In this document: piece by piece, positions 1 to 10,985 of the stretch
Numbering within the stretch: position 1 is the first letter of the stretch
How the letters are laid out: each line of letters starts with the position of its first letter
Assembly (NCBI GenBank): GCA_028564705.1
Contig: JAPXFQ010000178.1
Coordinates: forward strand, 62,001-126,000
Direction of reading: 5' to 3'
Source of the DNA: Apricaphanius iberus
Lineage: Eukaryota; Chordata; Actinopteri; Cyprinodontiformes; Aphaniidae
DNA: 64,000 nucleotides
Notes under the pieces: model-generated
Databases searched by the model: none
The model's input: only the letters and a program-made list of their open reading frames with translations
Told to the model about the DNA's origin: nothing
Position numbers and translations under genes: made by a program

Positions 1-229
1 AGTGTGTCCATGTGTGCATCTTCCAAGCAATTTTATATTATATGTTATAATACTGTAAAATTTGCTTGAAAGTAGACGTGTCAGTATAAAGGGGCAGGCA
101 TTCGAATAAGCCTAGTGGAATTTTTGAACCACAAATGGCTTCAAAGCTGCCTAAAAACGATTATTGTTTCCCCAAGAATATCTCAAAGGGCCACGGTTGC
201 CAAGGAAACAGATTAGTTTTTGTTGAGCA

Positions 230-640
230 ATGTTCTTCTCAGGCAGGCGTCTCCTCACTTCAGAGTTTTCTACATCCTCATAGTTCTCATCTTGTTGTAA
301 ATAATACATCTTCTTCACACTCAAGGGTTACTTGTGGATTACCACAGGGTTCTGTAATTTGACCAATTATTTTTACTATATATATGCTTCCAATTCGTAA
401 ATTAATTTGACAACATGGTTATGCTGATGATACACAACTATATTTATCCATAAATCCAGATTAATATAATTGGTTAGGTAGATTAAAAACATGTCTCAAA
501 GACATAAAACCTGGATGACTGAATTTTCTACTTTTAAATTCAGACAGGAAAGAAGTTGTTGTCTTTAGACCAGAACCTTTAAAAAGGAAACTGCTAAGTC
601 ATTCATTTCATTTGGATTACATTAATTTGGCCTCTGGTAA
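230..640 (+). mobile_element. LINE family A reverse-transcriptase fragment
   Basis: This is a decayed piece of a non-LTR retrotransposon reverse transcriptase. It shows the block HSRVTCGLPQGSV and then, after a stop, an AYADD-equivalent block (gctgatgatacacaac). The same sequence recurs near 32060-32400 in a much more complete copy, so I call this LINE family A (Jockey-superfamily, CR1/L2/Rex-like). Several stops and frameshifts make it non-functional. It runs directly into an inverted 5' piece of the same family near position 640. Confidence 0.8.
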
Positions 641-1405
641 TGACTGCATGCGGCTAAACATGTCGTCACTGGTCCGATCGGGCAGGAGTCCAGAAAAGAT
701 TACAAAGTCCAACATCTTCTGACCAAACTTACACACCGAAGCAACACTAATTTTAGTGAAATCCGATTGGCGTAACCGGGTGTCATTACCGCCAGTGTGA
801 ATAACATTGTTACTGTATTTACGCTTATCCTTAGCCAGCAGTTTCAGGTTGGATTTTATGTCACCTGTTCTGGCCCCTGGAAAACATTTGACTATGGTCG
901 ATGTGGTCTCTAAAGCCACGTTTTGGACAATGGAACTGCCAGTTACCAGAGTCTGTTTCTACGTACCGTCAACCAGTTGGCCTGAGATCCCAGCAGCTTG
1001 GTTTCTGTTGGAGGACCGCTAGGTGATTCTATCCTTCTTGGCTCCACGCTGGCTTACAGGTCTTGACTATTTACTGGATTCTCAACAGCACGGAGCTGGG
1101 GCTCTAACTCTGAAATCCTCACCTCCAAAGCTACAAAAATGCTACATTTATTATACTTACCATTATCACTAAAGGAGACGGGGGAGTAACTAAACATCTG
1201 ACACAGAGAAGAGTTAGACAGAAGTGATGTAGCCATAGCTGCTACGAAGCTAAGCTAACGAGCTAGTGAGATCTTAGCACACAGAGAACAAACATGTGAA
1301 ACTCAAATGGTTCCAAAAACGTAACGTACACCAACTGGAAATAAGTGTAGTAGTGTGCTTGTGTGTTAAAAATAACTTAGAAAGACCTCAACAAAGAGAA
1401 AAATC
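640..1405 (-). mobile_element. LINE family A 5' region with ORF1 (esterase) remnant, inverted
   Basis: Read on the minus strand, this is the 5' end of LINE family A. Near 1236-1054 it encodes the ORF1 N-terminus (CQMFSYSP, then a CxxC-type half motif and a coiled-coil-like stretch), which matches the copy at 30099-30431. Near 919-640 it encodes an SGNH/GDSL-esterase-like block with GGNDTRLRQ (compare the G-x-N-D block of the family). SGNH esterase ORF1 domains are known in CR1/L2/Rex1-type LINEs. The 5' UTR (about 1260-1400) matches the reverse complement of 29850-30060. The frame is broken between the two parts. Confidence 0.75.
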
Positions 1406-1907
1406 AAGTGGCGGCTTGTCAATAGGGGGCGCTCGGGCGCCGCCCCCATCAAAATTTCATAAAGAATTAATACACACAGTAAACATAAATTATGTAATAA
1501 AAAGTCATTACCACGTCTGTTCAGTGTTCACTCATACAATGGGTGTTACTTTTATTTTTGTAAGCCTTTCCATTTCATATTGGATTTATTTTGGGTTGTT
1601 TTATTAGTTTTTAATATCAAGGGGCGCCGGCCAAATGAGTGTGTATGTATCTTCCAAACTTGCGGCTACCATGTGACTTCATGCTGGTCTCTAATTGGTC
1701 ACTTAAAGATTCTCCTCGGGGCGCAGAGAGCTGCGCCCCTGACGAATCAGCGCGCTAGGCTAATTTTTCTTGCGATCTGATTGATTCATGATACCTGGCT
1801 GTCAGTCAAAGTCACTGGCAACGCGCTTGTCACTCCAACATAGACACTCCCGCGCGCGGGTTTACGGAGGCGAAGAAGCGAGATAGACGTACAACAAAAC
1901 AGCAGAC

Positions 1908-2414
1908 ATGGCCAAAGAAAATTCGGTTGTTTCTTTACAACTCAATCCTTTCACGAGACGTTCGCTGGAGGAAAAAAAAAGGATTAAGGAGCTTGGACCG
2001 GAGAAACCCGGTTTACAGATCCAGCAGCAGGCAAGTGACCGTGGGCGGAGTTACACCCGAGGCTTCTCCGGTCTGTGTTATGCTAAACACAGTTGGCTCG
2101 CTGGATGCGAAGTAAGCAATGCTCTTTTTTGCTTTCCCTGCTTGCTTTTTCAAAGTGTTGGCACGGAAGTGTTGTGGACAACAACAGGGGTCAGAGACCT
2201 GAAACATCTCTCTGAAAAATGCAAACGTCATGAAAGTAGCCGTTGCCACATTGACAACAGTATGAAGCTACAGTTTTTTGGCCGCGTTAGCATTGCTGAA
2301 CAATTAGACGAGGGCTACAGAGTTGGCATTAGAAGGCACAACGAAGAGGTGACAAAAAATCGTCATGTTCATGCTGGCCTGAAAGAGAGGAGAGCAAAAT
2401 TTTTGTTCAAGTAG
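1908..2414 (+). pseudogene. hAT transposase N-terminus (TTF-type zinc-finger region), truncated
   Basis: A 168-residue open frame starts at an ATG inside the hAT element. Residues about 50-110 hold WLAGCEVSNALFCFPCLLFQ, and then TTTGVRDLKHLSEKCKRH, cysteine/histidine-rich blocks characteristic of the TTF/ZMYM-like DNA-binding region of hAT transposases. Around residues 130-150 it has QLDEGYRVGIRRHNEEV, which in full-length relatives leads into the catalytic domain. Family members are several hundred residues longer. Here the frame shifts into unrelated residues and stops at a minisatellite, so neither the catalytic nor the hATC dimerisation domain is present. It cannot transpose itself, although the frame kept up to the truncation suggests a fairly young copy. 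Confidence 0.75.
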
Positions 2415-2806
2415 TTTGTTGTTGTAAATAGTTTGTTGTTGTGAATAGTTTGTTGTTGTGAATAGTTTGTTGTTGCCAGTAGTTTAATTTTGTAAATAGT
2501 TTTATTGTTGTACATAGTTTATTGTTGCTAGTAGTTTAATGTTATAAATAGTTTATTGTTGCTAGTAGTTTAATGTTATAGTTTGTTATAAATAGTTTAT
2601 TGTTGCTAGTAGTTTAATGTTATAAATAGTTTGTTATAGTTTATTGTTGTAAATAGTTTATTGTTGCTAGTAGTTTAATGTTATAAATAGTTTAATTTTA
2701 TAAATAGTTTTATTGTAAATAGTTTATTGTTGCTAGTAGTTTAATGTTATAGTTTATTGTTGTAAATAGTTTGTTGTAAATAGTTTATTGTTGTAAATAG
2801 TTTATC
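2412..2806 (+). repeat. AT-rich minisatellite (about 18-bp unit)
   Basis: Roughly twenty variable tandem copies of a unit like tagtttattgttgtaaa, with variants ending ctag or ttataaa. It begins exactly at the stop codon of the hAT transposase remnant and lies wholly inside the hAT element. It appears to replace the missing part of the transposase gene. Confidence 0.9.
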
Positions 2807-2952
2807 CATCACTAAATCTGTTAACCTTTCACCTGTCTGCCTCCTTCCATTCCTCCCTGCCTTTGGGTCCACATCGACACACCACCGTGACAGCAAGTAG
2901 TTTATTGTTGCCAGTGCGCCCCCCCAAAAATTTTTATCACCAGCCGCCACTG

Positions 2953-3808
2953 CTGAGTACATCCTGTTCACCCCGGACTCACCAAACAGCTCCCCCAGTT
3001 TTGGTCCTCCAACACCTCATTTTGCTCCGGCGGTGCGCAACCTGGGTGTTATCTTTGACAGTGGCATGTTGTTTGGAAAACAAATAAGTGCTGTAGTGAA
3101 GGCAAGTTTTTACCAGCTAAGGCTACTCAGCAAGGTCAAATCTTTCCTATCCCGAGCTGACCTCGAAAAGGCTGTCCATGCCTTCATCAGCTCGCGGATT
3201 GACTATTGCAATGCCCTCTACACTGGACTTAATCAATCACTCCTCAACCGTCTTCAACTGGTACAGAACGCTGCAGCACGTCTCCTCTCCAACACCTCTA
3301 AATACTCTCACATCAGCCCGGTCCTCCGCTCTCTCCACTGGCTCCCAGTTTGGTTTAGGGTAGAGTTTAAGATCTTGATGGTTGTTTTCAAGGCCATCAA
3401 CGGTCTGGCCCCTGACTATCTCACTGACTTGGTAATGGTCTACCAACCAGCCAGAACTCTCCGCTCCTCAAATCTCATCACATTGGTCTCACCCAAGTAT
3501 AACTATAAAAAGTTTGGAGGCCGGTCTTTTTCCGTCCAAGGCCCAAAGCTGTGGAACGCACTTCCAGTGCAGCTTCGAAGCTACTCTGAGTTGTGTGTTT
3601 TTAAATCACAGCTGAAGACACATCTTTTCAGACAAGCTTTCGACCCATAGCAACTGATTTAATTGTTGTTTTTTACGTGCTTTTATTTATTTAGTGCCGT
3701 CTACTGTGGTTCTTGTTTTTATTTGTGTTTTTATTCTGGAAAGCGCCCTGGGCACCTTTTGGCTGTTGTAAGGCGCTATATAAATAAAATTTGATTTGAT
3801 TTGATTTG
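2953..3808 (+). mobile_element. L2-like LINE 3' end (reverse-transcriptase C-terminus and tail)
   Basis: The open frame at 3033-3650 (in-frame coding sense from about 2955) encodes the C-terminal part of a LINE ORF2. It contains [65 protein letters not shown] and FKSQLKTHLFRQAF, all hallmark blocks of L2/Rex-like ORF2 ends. A short 3' UTR follows, then aggcgctatataaataaaatttgatttgatttgattt, the usual tail with a short tandem repeat. The copy is 5'-truncated, and the reading frame over this last 200 residues is intact. Confidence 0.9.
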
Positions 3809-5250
3809 AGTTATGATGATACACAGTTATACATCTCCGTGTCTCCTGATGACACACGGCCAATGGATGCACTTTTTAACTGCATTTTAGACATTAAATC
3901 CTGGATGGCAGAAAACTTTCTGCAGCTCAACCAGGACAAAACTGAGGTTTTAGTTATCGGTCCTGAGGCTCAGAGAGAGAAACTTTTACCAAAATTACAA
4001 TCATTGTCTTTTAATCCTTCTTTACAAGTGAAGAACCTGGGTGTGATTTTTGACTCTGAGCTGACTTTTATCCCTCACATTAAAAACATAACCAAAATAG
4101 GTTTTTATCACCTAAAGAACATTGCCAGAGTCTGCCCCATTCTCTCTCGGGCCAATACGGAGATCCTAATGCAGCTTTTATCACTAGTAGAATTGATTAT
4201 TGTAATGCCCTGATTTCTGGTCTTCCCAAAAAGATTACCTCAAGTTTACAGCTTTTACAGAATTCAGCAGCTCGTGTCCTGATGAAGACCAGGAGGTGGG
4301 AGCACATTACACCAGTCATAGAATCACTGCATTGGCTCCCCGTATGTTTTAGGATTGATTTTAAGGTTCTTTTAATGGTTTTTAAGTGTCTTAATGGTCT
4401 TGGGCCTTCTTATCTGTCAGAAATGCTTTTACCGTATGAACCCTCGCGGTCTCTGCGCTCCTCTGACAGCCGTCTCCGTATCATCCCCAAAGTCAGGACA
4501 CACACTCATGGTGAGGCGTCTTTCCATTATTATGGCCCTCACCTCTGGAACAGGCTGCCAGAGAACCTCAGGGCCGCAGAGAACGTTCATGTTTTTAAAA
4601 GCAGGCCCAAGACTCAACTTTTTAGCTTAGCTTTTAACTAATTCTTATTTATTAATATATTTTTAACCACTCAGCATGTTTTACCTGATTTAATTTTTAT
4701 TTTAGCTTTTAACTGTTTATTTATTAATCTGCTTTGCATTTTTATCTTGATCTATCTTATCGTTGTTTTACATTTATTGTTTTATACTTTATACACTTTA
4801 TATTTTGTAAACTTTATATTTTAACTTATTTTAATCTTTCTTGCCAGTGTTTCCTCTCTAGGGGCCCCCTGCATCGGGGGCGATGGTCGGCTCTGGCTCC
4901 CTGGGTGCCCCCCAGGTAGCGCTTGGGTGGAGGTGGGGGTACCAGCCCTCCGTCCTCTGGGCGCCCTGGGTCGGAGCCTTGGCTGCTGCTGTTGATCTGC
5001 TGCTGATGCAGATGGCTCCCACGATGGCATTTCCTGGCTCATCTGTACTCAGGCCGCTTTTCGTAGCTTTTAAGTGTGTGTGTGTGTGTTTGAGAATGGC
5101 TGATGGGTTGGGTTGGGAGGGGGTTGTATTTGCATTAATTATTTTATTTTTGAAGGGGGGGGTTGTGGGGCTATTTTAAATCTGTAAAGCACTTTGAGTA
5201 AGTTTGTTTGAAAAGCGCTTTATAAATAAAGTTTGATTGATTGATTGATG
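3809..5250 (+). mobile_element. L2-like LINE 3' half, second subfamily
   Basis: The sequence starts at a YDDTQLYISVSPDD block (the YADD catalytic motif, first base lost). It continues through [51 protein letters not shown] and [16 protein letters not shown], ending near 4641. One frameshift occurs near 4190-4280. A 600-bp 3' UTR follows. The tail (cactttgagtaagtttg ... gcgctttataaataaagtttgattgattgattg) is the classic fish L2-type 3' end. It directly abuts the tail of the preceding LINE. Confidence 0.9.
5105..5123 (+). other. G-quadruplex-capable G-run motif
   Basis: Four G-runs with loops of two, two and one bases (gggttgggttgggaggggg) satisfy the standard G-quadruplex pattern. It lies in the 3' UTR of the L2-like LINE. 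G-rich motifs are known in LINE 3' UTRs, but no function is shown here. Confidence 0.6.
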
Positions 5251-5259
5251 CCTGCCAAG

Positions 5260-6381
5260 TAGGGCTGAACAATTTTGGAAAATAATCTAATTGCGATTTT
5301 TTTTCTTCAATATTGTGATTTAATGTGCAATTATTTTTGTGGGGCTTTTGTCATGCATTTTTTAATTAATGCAATCAAATATATTGTGTATTTTAAACAG
5401 ATTGTTATACATAATTTATTCTATTCCATTAGATTATTTACTTATTTTAAGACAAAGGCGAATATTAACAACTTTATCTACTTTTAATCATCACACTCGA
5501 TGGTCATCAGTGTCGTTCTGCAATCAAGGTTTTCTTCCTTTTGATCCCAGCTAATAATTCCCTCCGGCTGCAATATTTTCCTCCGTGTGGTTATCCAGGA
5601 AGTAGGATGTTTGAAGGAACAAGCTCTGATTTTTAATTCTCCATCGATCTAATGCACTTTCAGACTCTGGTATGGCTCCGTAGAGCGGTTTGATCTCAGG
5701 TCAGTTGTTACAAAATACTCCGCTGTTTCAGTGCGGCTTTAAGTTTCTGTCGGCATTTTTTATACAGCGCAGGTAAAATGTGTGTGTGAGATTGGATCCT
5801 AGCTTATTCATCATGGTTAACAAAGCATACTTTTGGCTATAAAACCCGTTATAGCACGAATTATTTCAGTGTGCCGTTTTTTTATGTTCGTAAGGAGTGA
5901 TTCTTTCAAACAGCTCGGTCAGCAATCCCTTTCGCCTCGAAGTTTGTTTACTGGAAATTGAAACACTGGTGGCGGTCAGTTTAGCCGTGCAACTCACATA
6001 TTTGGTGGTGTGATGTTTTTAGGTGTTGATAAAGGTTCGTACTGTAGCTTACCTCGTGAGGCAGCAACAATACCAAGACTGGTTCTGCATAATACCTGGC
6101 GTTGCGCAGCATCAACGTTTTCATAGCAGATATAATTTCTCACAACTGATGTACTGTTCCTCTTTGGTACCAAATATTGTGTAGTGTTGGATTCTGTTAA
6201 GCTTTAGGTCATTTTATAACTGGTTAAAGTGCAGCGTTTCCTTCTCTCCCTGCATTGTTTGCAAGTCACGTGACTTTAGCAGATATGTTTACGTCAAGTC
6301 AAATCGCAGCATTTGCGATTAGGAAATCGCATTTTACCAAATCGCGATTTAATTGCATATGCAATTAATCGTTCAGCCCTA
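5260..6381. mobile_element. Non-autonomous hAT element with 8-bp target duplication
   Basis: The termini are inverted repeats (left tagggctgaacaatt; right end reverse-complemented tagggctgaacgatt). They are flanked by a perfect 8-bp duplication, ctgccaag, at 5252-5259 and 6382-6389. An 8-bp duplication is diagnostic of hAT-type transposition. I see no transposase frame in the 1,122-bp body, so it must have been moved in trans. It sits immediately after an L2 tail, and its right flank continues into a LINE-A 3' UTR. Confidence 0.88.
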
Positions 6382-6389
6382 CTGCCAAG

Positions 6390-6930
6390 TATGAGTGATT
6401 GCTGAGGAATTGCTGTGGTTGGAGTCTGGATATTCTGGGTCCAACCTCAAACCGATGACTCAATACAATCCGCTGGGATTCCTTACATAGGAAACTTTTA
6501 ACTGATTGGAATCTTTGTATAATTGTATTGGAAATAAATCGATTTCTATTTTAAGGTGTGTTTTTTTGTATTACCTGTGTTTTGATTCTGGACTAAGGAA
6601 TCAAAATACAGTTGAGCGCTTTTTTTTCCCACCGTTGACCCTCGCCGGCCTTGTGTATCTGTTTCTTATCTGCATATATGGGAGCGCCATTCTGTGGCTG
6701 CAAGCCCTTCAGTGATCTGGATCTGTTTGTATTGTTTGTTTGTTTGTCATGATCTTGGACAGGTTGAGCTGTAAACTGAAATTCCCCTCATGGGATCAAT
6801 TAAGTCTTTTTGATTTGATTGATTGATTGAAATAACTTTTCTTGTAAAGTGCCTTAAGATGATATATGTTGTGAATTGGTGTTATATACATAAACTTACT
6901 TGAACTGAACTGAATCCTGAATTCCAGACT
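6390..6930 (+). mobile_element. LINE family A 3' UTR interrupted by an L2-type tail
   Basis: Sequence from 6395 to about 6545 (gaggaattgctgtggttggagtctg ... tgtataattgtattg) matches the LINE-A 3' UTR at 33840-33970. The LINE-A terminus resumes near 6830 (cttgtaaagtgccttaagatg ... tgaactgaactgaat). Between them, about 6560-6832, lies another LINE tail ending ctcatgggatcaattaagtctttttgatttgattgattg, so one element inserted into the other. Confidence 0.75.
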
Positions 6931-8361
6931 ATGATGTGTTGGGAACACAGATAATGTTTGCATTCTGATTGCATCTGACCATCTGGATGCTATATTAATA
7001 TAGCTAGCATCATTTCTGTGCTACAATGTGGATTTTACTGTCTTAATTGGAAACAGCCTAATTACGGCTGTTAGGAATCACGAAGGATGTAATCATTTGG
7101 CTATGAATATTTATGAAGGATTGCTTGTGGAAATCAATAAGGTTAATAATTTATGGAAAATTATTATATACAGGACACCAGCTGATATTCAAGAACTATA
7201 TTATAGCCAAATATTTCAGTCTCAGTTATTGTTATAATGACCTGCCTGGTTAAGTCTGAGGTAAATAAACAAAAGATGAAGGAGTGAGCTCTATAGGTTC
7301 ATTGAACAGCAAATTGTTACATATGTATATGGAATATAGGACAAATAACTAATTTTCCAAATACAAGAATTTATTTACAAAAGATGATAAATAAGGCAAA
7401 CATTTTAAATAACCAAGCTAGTGGCACACACACTACTAACAACAAATGAATAACTACCAAAAATAAAAAACACAATGAATGGATGAATATGCAAAGGAAT
7501 AGAAACCATAAAAACTGATGTTATAGTTCTGTAGGAATCTGGATGCAAAAAAACAATGCTTAAATTGCAATGCTAGAAGTAAAACTAAAATTAGTTCACT
7601 AATTGTGATTAGTTTAAACTAATTATCACCATTTATTTATGTCTAAACCAATAAACAATGTAAGGAAAAATAAACAATTTGGATTAAGTAATGTTTTGTT
7701 AAAACATTATCTGGATTAAAAGTAATTAACCTTTGGAAAATTAGGTCTATGTATTGATTGACCACAGCAGTAAACAATCTAATTCTAGTATGTTGTCAAA
7801 CACGGCTCATGAGATGAGTTTTCTGTGTTTAAAAAATCTATTTTAAAGCGATCTCTATTTTGAATGTCACGAATAGCAATCTTTGTTGTTTATGAAATGC
7901 AGGCCTAGACGTAGGACACGCTGGTTCACTGTGTATGTGGCCTACAGGTAACCCACATGGTGTTTCTTAAAGCCACTCTGATTCATTTTTCAAACATTAA
8001 ACAAGGAAAATAAGTAGCTAAGGTTGCATGAATTAAAAATGACTCTTGGTCGGGAAATCTTTGAAAACACTGGTTACTCTGTCCCTCTCTCACAGCAGCG
8101 TCTCTAATTTAGGAAACTGTTGGCAGGATTTTATGGCAAAACAACGGGTTTGTTTTATCAGTGGTTTCACTTGACATCAGCAGTCTTTGTGTCCCTTGGA
8201 GTGAGTTTCTCCCAGAATTTCATTTGCTTTTCCTTCACTAGTGAAGAAAATATCTCTCAAATTACAGCGTGACCATTGCTATGTATGGAAGAGATTGATC
8301 TAGGCTGGAGCACGCCCTTATAAAACCTCTGGTCCTCTCCACCTCTCCCTTCATTGTTGGA
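6931..8361. other. Intronic AT-rich sequence, nothing recognised
   Basis: This is upstream loxl2 intron sequence. Open frames are short and show no family blocks. I see no clear repeat ends, RNA gene or exon here. Confidence 0.5.
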
Positions 8362-8650
8362 GCTGTCAGGGGTTGGTTCAGAGAAAACCCAAATACAGAG
8401 CGACATTTGGAGCCTTTGCGACCCATTTATTGAAATAATCAAAGAAATCCACAGATTGCCGAGACAGAATGTAGTTAGGACGTACACAATAACGAACTAA
8501 CAAGGACAGACGGATACAAAAGGATATATATACTGTGAGAAGGGCGCCTAACAAAATAGAGAACACCTGGGAGAGGGGAGGAGAACACAGGGAGGACTAA
8601 CAGAACACACCTGATAACGATAAGACAAACGAGGACACAGGAGCTGGCCG
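8362..8650. repeat. Unclassified interspersed repeat fragment
   Basis: Sequence beginning gctgtcaggggttggttcag, continuing with purine-rich text (aacacctgggagaggggaggagaacacaggg), resembles a dispersed fish repeat whose class I cannot fix. No partner terminus or target duplication was found. Confidence 0.35.
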
Positions 8651-9066
8651 GGGAAGGGAATGAAATTGATTGAAACAGACAAGAGTGAGGGAGACACAGA
8701 CAGATGGATCATAAGAGGAGCTGGGTTTTCTTCTTGTCCTGTGGAGCTACAGTGCAAAACCAGACTAAATAGGGCTTCTACACTGAGAGAAAACAAGTAT
8801 AACATCAATAATAATAGAGAAAAATACATCTGGAGAATAGTAGAAGAGAAAAGTAGCAGAGTAAAGCAAAGTGGTCAGTCTGCATAACTACAGAGATAAT
8901 TCAGGATAACCTAATCCCAGTTTAGAACCATTTTCATCAAAATCATTGCATTTTGAAACCAACACTATAAATGAGGGAATTGCAGATTGTTTTAACTGAA
9001 TCCAAAGTCCAACAAAGCCATTGAAATTGAGCTGAAATAAGAGAGCTCGTACAGGTAAAATCTTAG

Positions 9067-9110
9067 GTAGGTGTGTGTGTGGGTGGGTTGGTGGGTGGCT
9101 GTGTGTACGT
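9067..9110 (+). other. GT/G-run tract upstream of the loxl2 exon at 9200
   Basis: A purine-poor GT tract (gtgtgtgtgtgggtgggttggtgggtgg) lies about 90 bp before the 3' splice site of the first visible loxl2 exon. Intronic G-runs can influence splicing. Here that role is only a possibility. Confidence 0.5.
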
Positions 9111-9199
9111 CAGTGTATTCATCATATCTTTTCTCATTATTTGAGGACCTGAGGTAAAAGCACTTTTCCTGACATATGTCTCTTAATGTTCTCCCACAG

Positions 9200-9411
9200 A
9201 ACCTTGACATTCATGTGGAGGATGTGCGCATACGAGCCATCCTGTCGTCGTACCGTAAACGGATCCCTGTGACCGAGGGCTACGTAGAGGTGAAAGATGG
9301 CGGCAAATGGATGCAGATCTGTAACACAGAATGGAACGAATTGAACAGCAGAGTCATCTGTGGCATGTTTGGCTTCCCAGGGGAGAGGAAGTTTAATGCC
9401 AGAGTCTACAA
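9200..9411 (+). CDS. loxl2: Lysyl oxidase-like 2, internal exon (SRCR domain 2, first half)
   Basis: This exon encodes about 71 residues that open SRCR domain 2 of lysyl oxidase-like 2, a secreted copper- and LTQ-dependent amine oxidase that starts collagen/elastin cross-linking by oxidising lysines. Recognisable blocks are VRIRAILSSYRKR, EGYVEVKDGGKW, and SRVICGMFGFPGERKFNARVY. The match to vertebrate LOXL2 is far closer than to LOXL3 or LOXL4, which differ at RIRAIL and GMFGFPGER. The acceptor is ctcccacag|AAC (phase 0) and the donor is TACAA|gtaagc (two bases carried over). The next exon begins with G and completes AAG (Lys). The first half of the cysteine pair set is present (QIC, VIC). 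Signal peptide and SRCR1 exons must lie upstream of the window. The paralogue (loxl2a or loxl2b) cannot be decided. Confidence 0.95.
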
Positions 9412-9587
9412 GTAAGCATGTGTTTTGTGTTGAGGGGAGATCAAGCCCATAATGTTCAGTGAGAGTTTATAGGGGTAAAACTCTTATAGGTCTTCAGCTG
9501 TTGCCTGTTAACCATTTAAAGCGTCACCTAAAGAGATGCTAAAACCAGCAAATGCACCATATCTTGATGTGTTCATGTTTTTTTAAC

Positions 9588-10237
9588 TAGGATGACCAAC
9601 CTTCCTCTTTTCCCTAGACATGTCCACTTTCCATGTGCTTTCTGGGGGGATATCATAAACTGGTGAAAATAACCAGGTTTTATTGTTTATCAGGGGGGAA
9701 ATAAGCATTCTTAAAATGACTGGAGCAATGGTGGCCATAAAACACCATTTCTCTTATCTGTCGTCCGCCCTGAGCTGCTGCCTAGTGGATGGATCTGATC
9801 CATTCATTGACAGAAAAGACTGCGAGCTGTGCTGTGCGGCTTGTTTCCTTGGGATTCTTTAATAGATATCAAAGGACCAGTGTAGCTTTAAAGACTAACA
9901 GCTGGCATACTGTATGTGCTTATGTGCGTGACAAAGAGACATAGATCCAGTAGTTTGACCTGGACACAGGAAATAATGCTGTGCAGAGAAAGAGACCATC
10001 TATTATTGTTACTGGGACATTTTTCTAAAGCAGACGAGTAATTATTTCTATTATTAATTTCCTGAGATTTAAAGGTAATTTTTGCAATTTTGAAATCCTG
10101 TCTGAAGTTTATTTAACTGTTCAGTCTAACCATATGGAGAATGTACTCCTTAAGTATGTTTGAGTCTAAAGTCCTGAAAGTGTTTCCGGACTGCGGCAAG
10201 TGTCCTTTTTAAAAAAAATCAAAATATGGTCACCCTA
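9588..10237. mobile_element. Non-autonomous DNA transposon with inverted ends
   Basis: The left end (taggatgacca) and the reverse complement of the right end (tagggtgaccatat) form short inverted repeats. Both are flanked by tttaac (9582-9587 and 10238-10243), a probable 6-bp target duplication. The body has no coding frame. A 6-bp duplication leaves the superfamily open (hAT-related or Dada-like). Confidence 0.6.
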
Positions 10238-10644
10238 TTTAACCAAACATGTGCATAAAGGTGAAATCACCTGAGAATAGATTAATCTAGTAGGTTTAAA
10301 ATCATTGAGGCATGTCCAGTAGGGATGCTCCAGTTCTCCGTATCAGGGCATAGCAAGATTTTAAAAGTTATGCCTTGAAAACAGCAAACAGGATAAATAT
10401 TGTGTTGTGTTCTACAGATATTAAATACAAGTGCTGCACAGGGAGAGACTAATGGGGACTTCTCAGGAAGTACAAAATGTCCTTGCCAGAAATAACTTTA
10501 TGGAAACAACCCATTTCTCTGTTCTTGTGGAAGTGACTATTTTCTTTAAAGATTATTTCTGTCCTTTTATTTTTGCTTTTCTTTAAGTTATGCATAAATC
10601 AAACTAAGTAGATGGTGCATAGTGGCACAGTTGGTAACACTGTT

Positions 10645-10985
10645 CCCCTGCAGGAATGGTAAATGGCCTGTGCTTGTATAGTGCTTTATCATGTCCAGAG
10701 GACCCCAAAGCGCTTCACTCAACATTCACCCACTCACACATTCACCAAGGTTTAACACAGGTTCAAGAAGCTCCTGGTGTGGAGCTGTCTGCATGTGTGG
10801 GTTCTCTCTGGGTACTCTGGTGTCCTTCCTCATAGTCCAAAAACACGACTGGCAGGTGAAGGGATTACTCTGAATTACCTTTGGGTGTGAGTGTGTGTGC
10901 AAGTCTCATCTCTGTGTATTGCCCTGTAGTGGACTGGCGACTTGTCCAGGGTGGACCCTGTCTCTCCCCCCCATTGTTCTGTATA
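10645..10985. repeat. Two short interspersed repeat fragments
   Basis: At 10660-10760 the text ggtaaatggcctgtgcttgtatagtgctttatc ... ccaaagcgcttcac is a common fish repeat terminus. At 10885-10980 the text tggactggcgacttgtccagggtggaccctgtctctc is the same repeat class as the element at 36075-36450, but in the opposite orientation. Both are fragments. Confidence 0.6.

Larger units (their letters stand above)
1406..2952 (+). mobile_element. hAT-superfamily element, ZMYM/TTF-zinc-finger type, internally deleted
   Basis: The ends are imperfect inverted repeats: the left end reads agtggcggcttgt and the reverse complement of the right end reads cagtggcggctggt. This terminus is typical of a fish hAT group. 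Inside lies the N-terminal part of a transposase (1908-2414), followed by a degenerate minisatellite where the catalytic RNase H-like domain should be. I could not find a matching 8-bp target duplication (gaaaaatc on the left, ctgagtac on the right), so the flanks have probably rearranged. The element sits between a LINE 5' end on its left and a LINE 3' end on its right. Confidence 0.7.

Noticed and set aside
2412..2806. Tandem array as a CRISPR
   Set aside because: No spacers of uniform length, strongly variable 18-bp units, eukaryotic transposon context.
4821..5042. Pro/Gly-rich frame in 4821-5179
   Set aside because: It is the GC-rich 3' UTR of an L2-like LINE, and both strands are open by composition.
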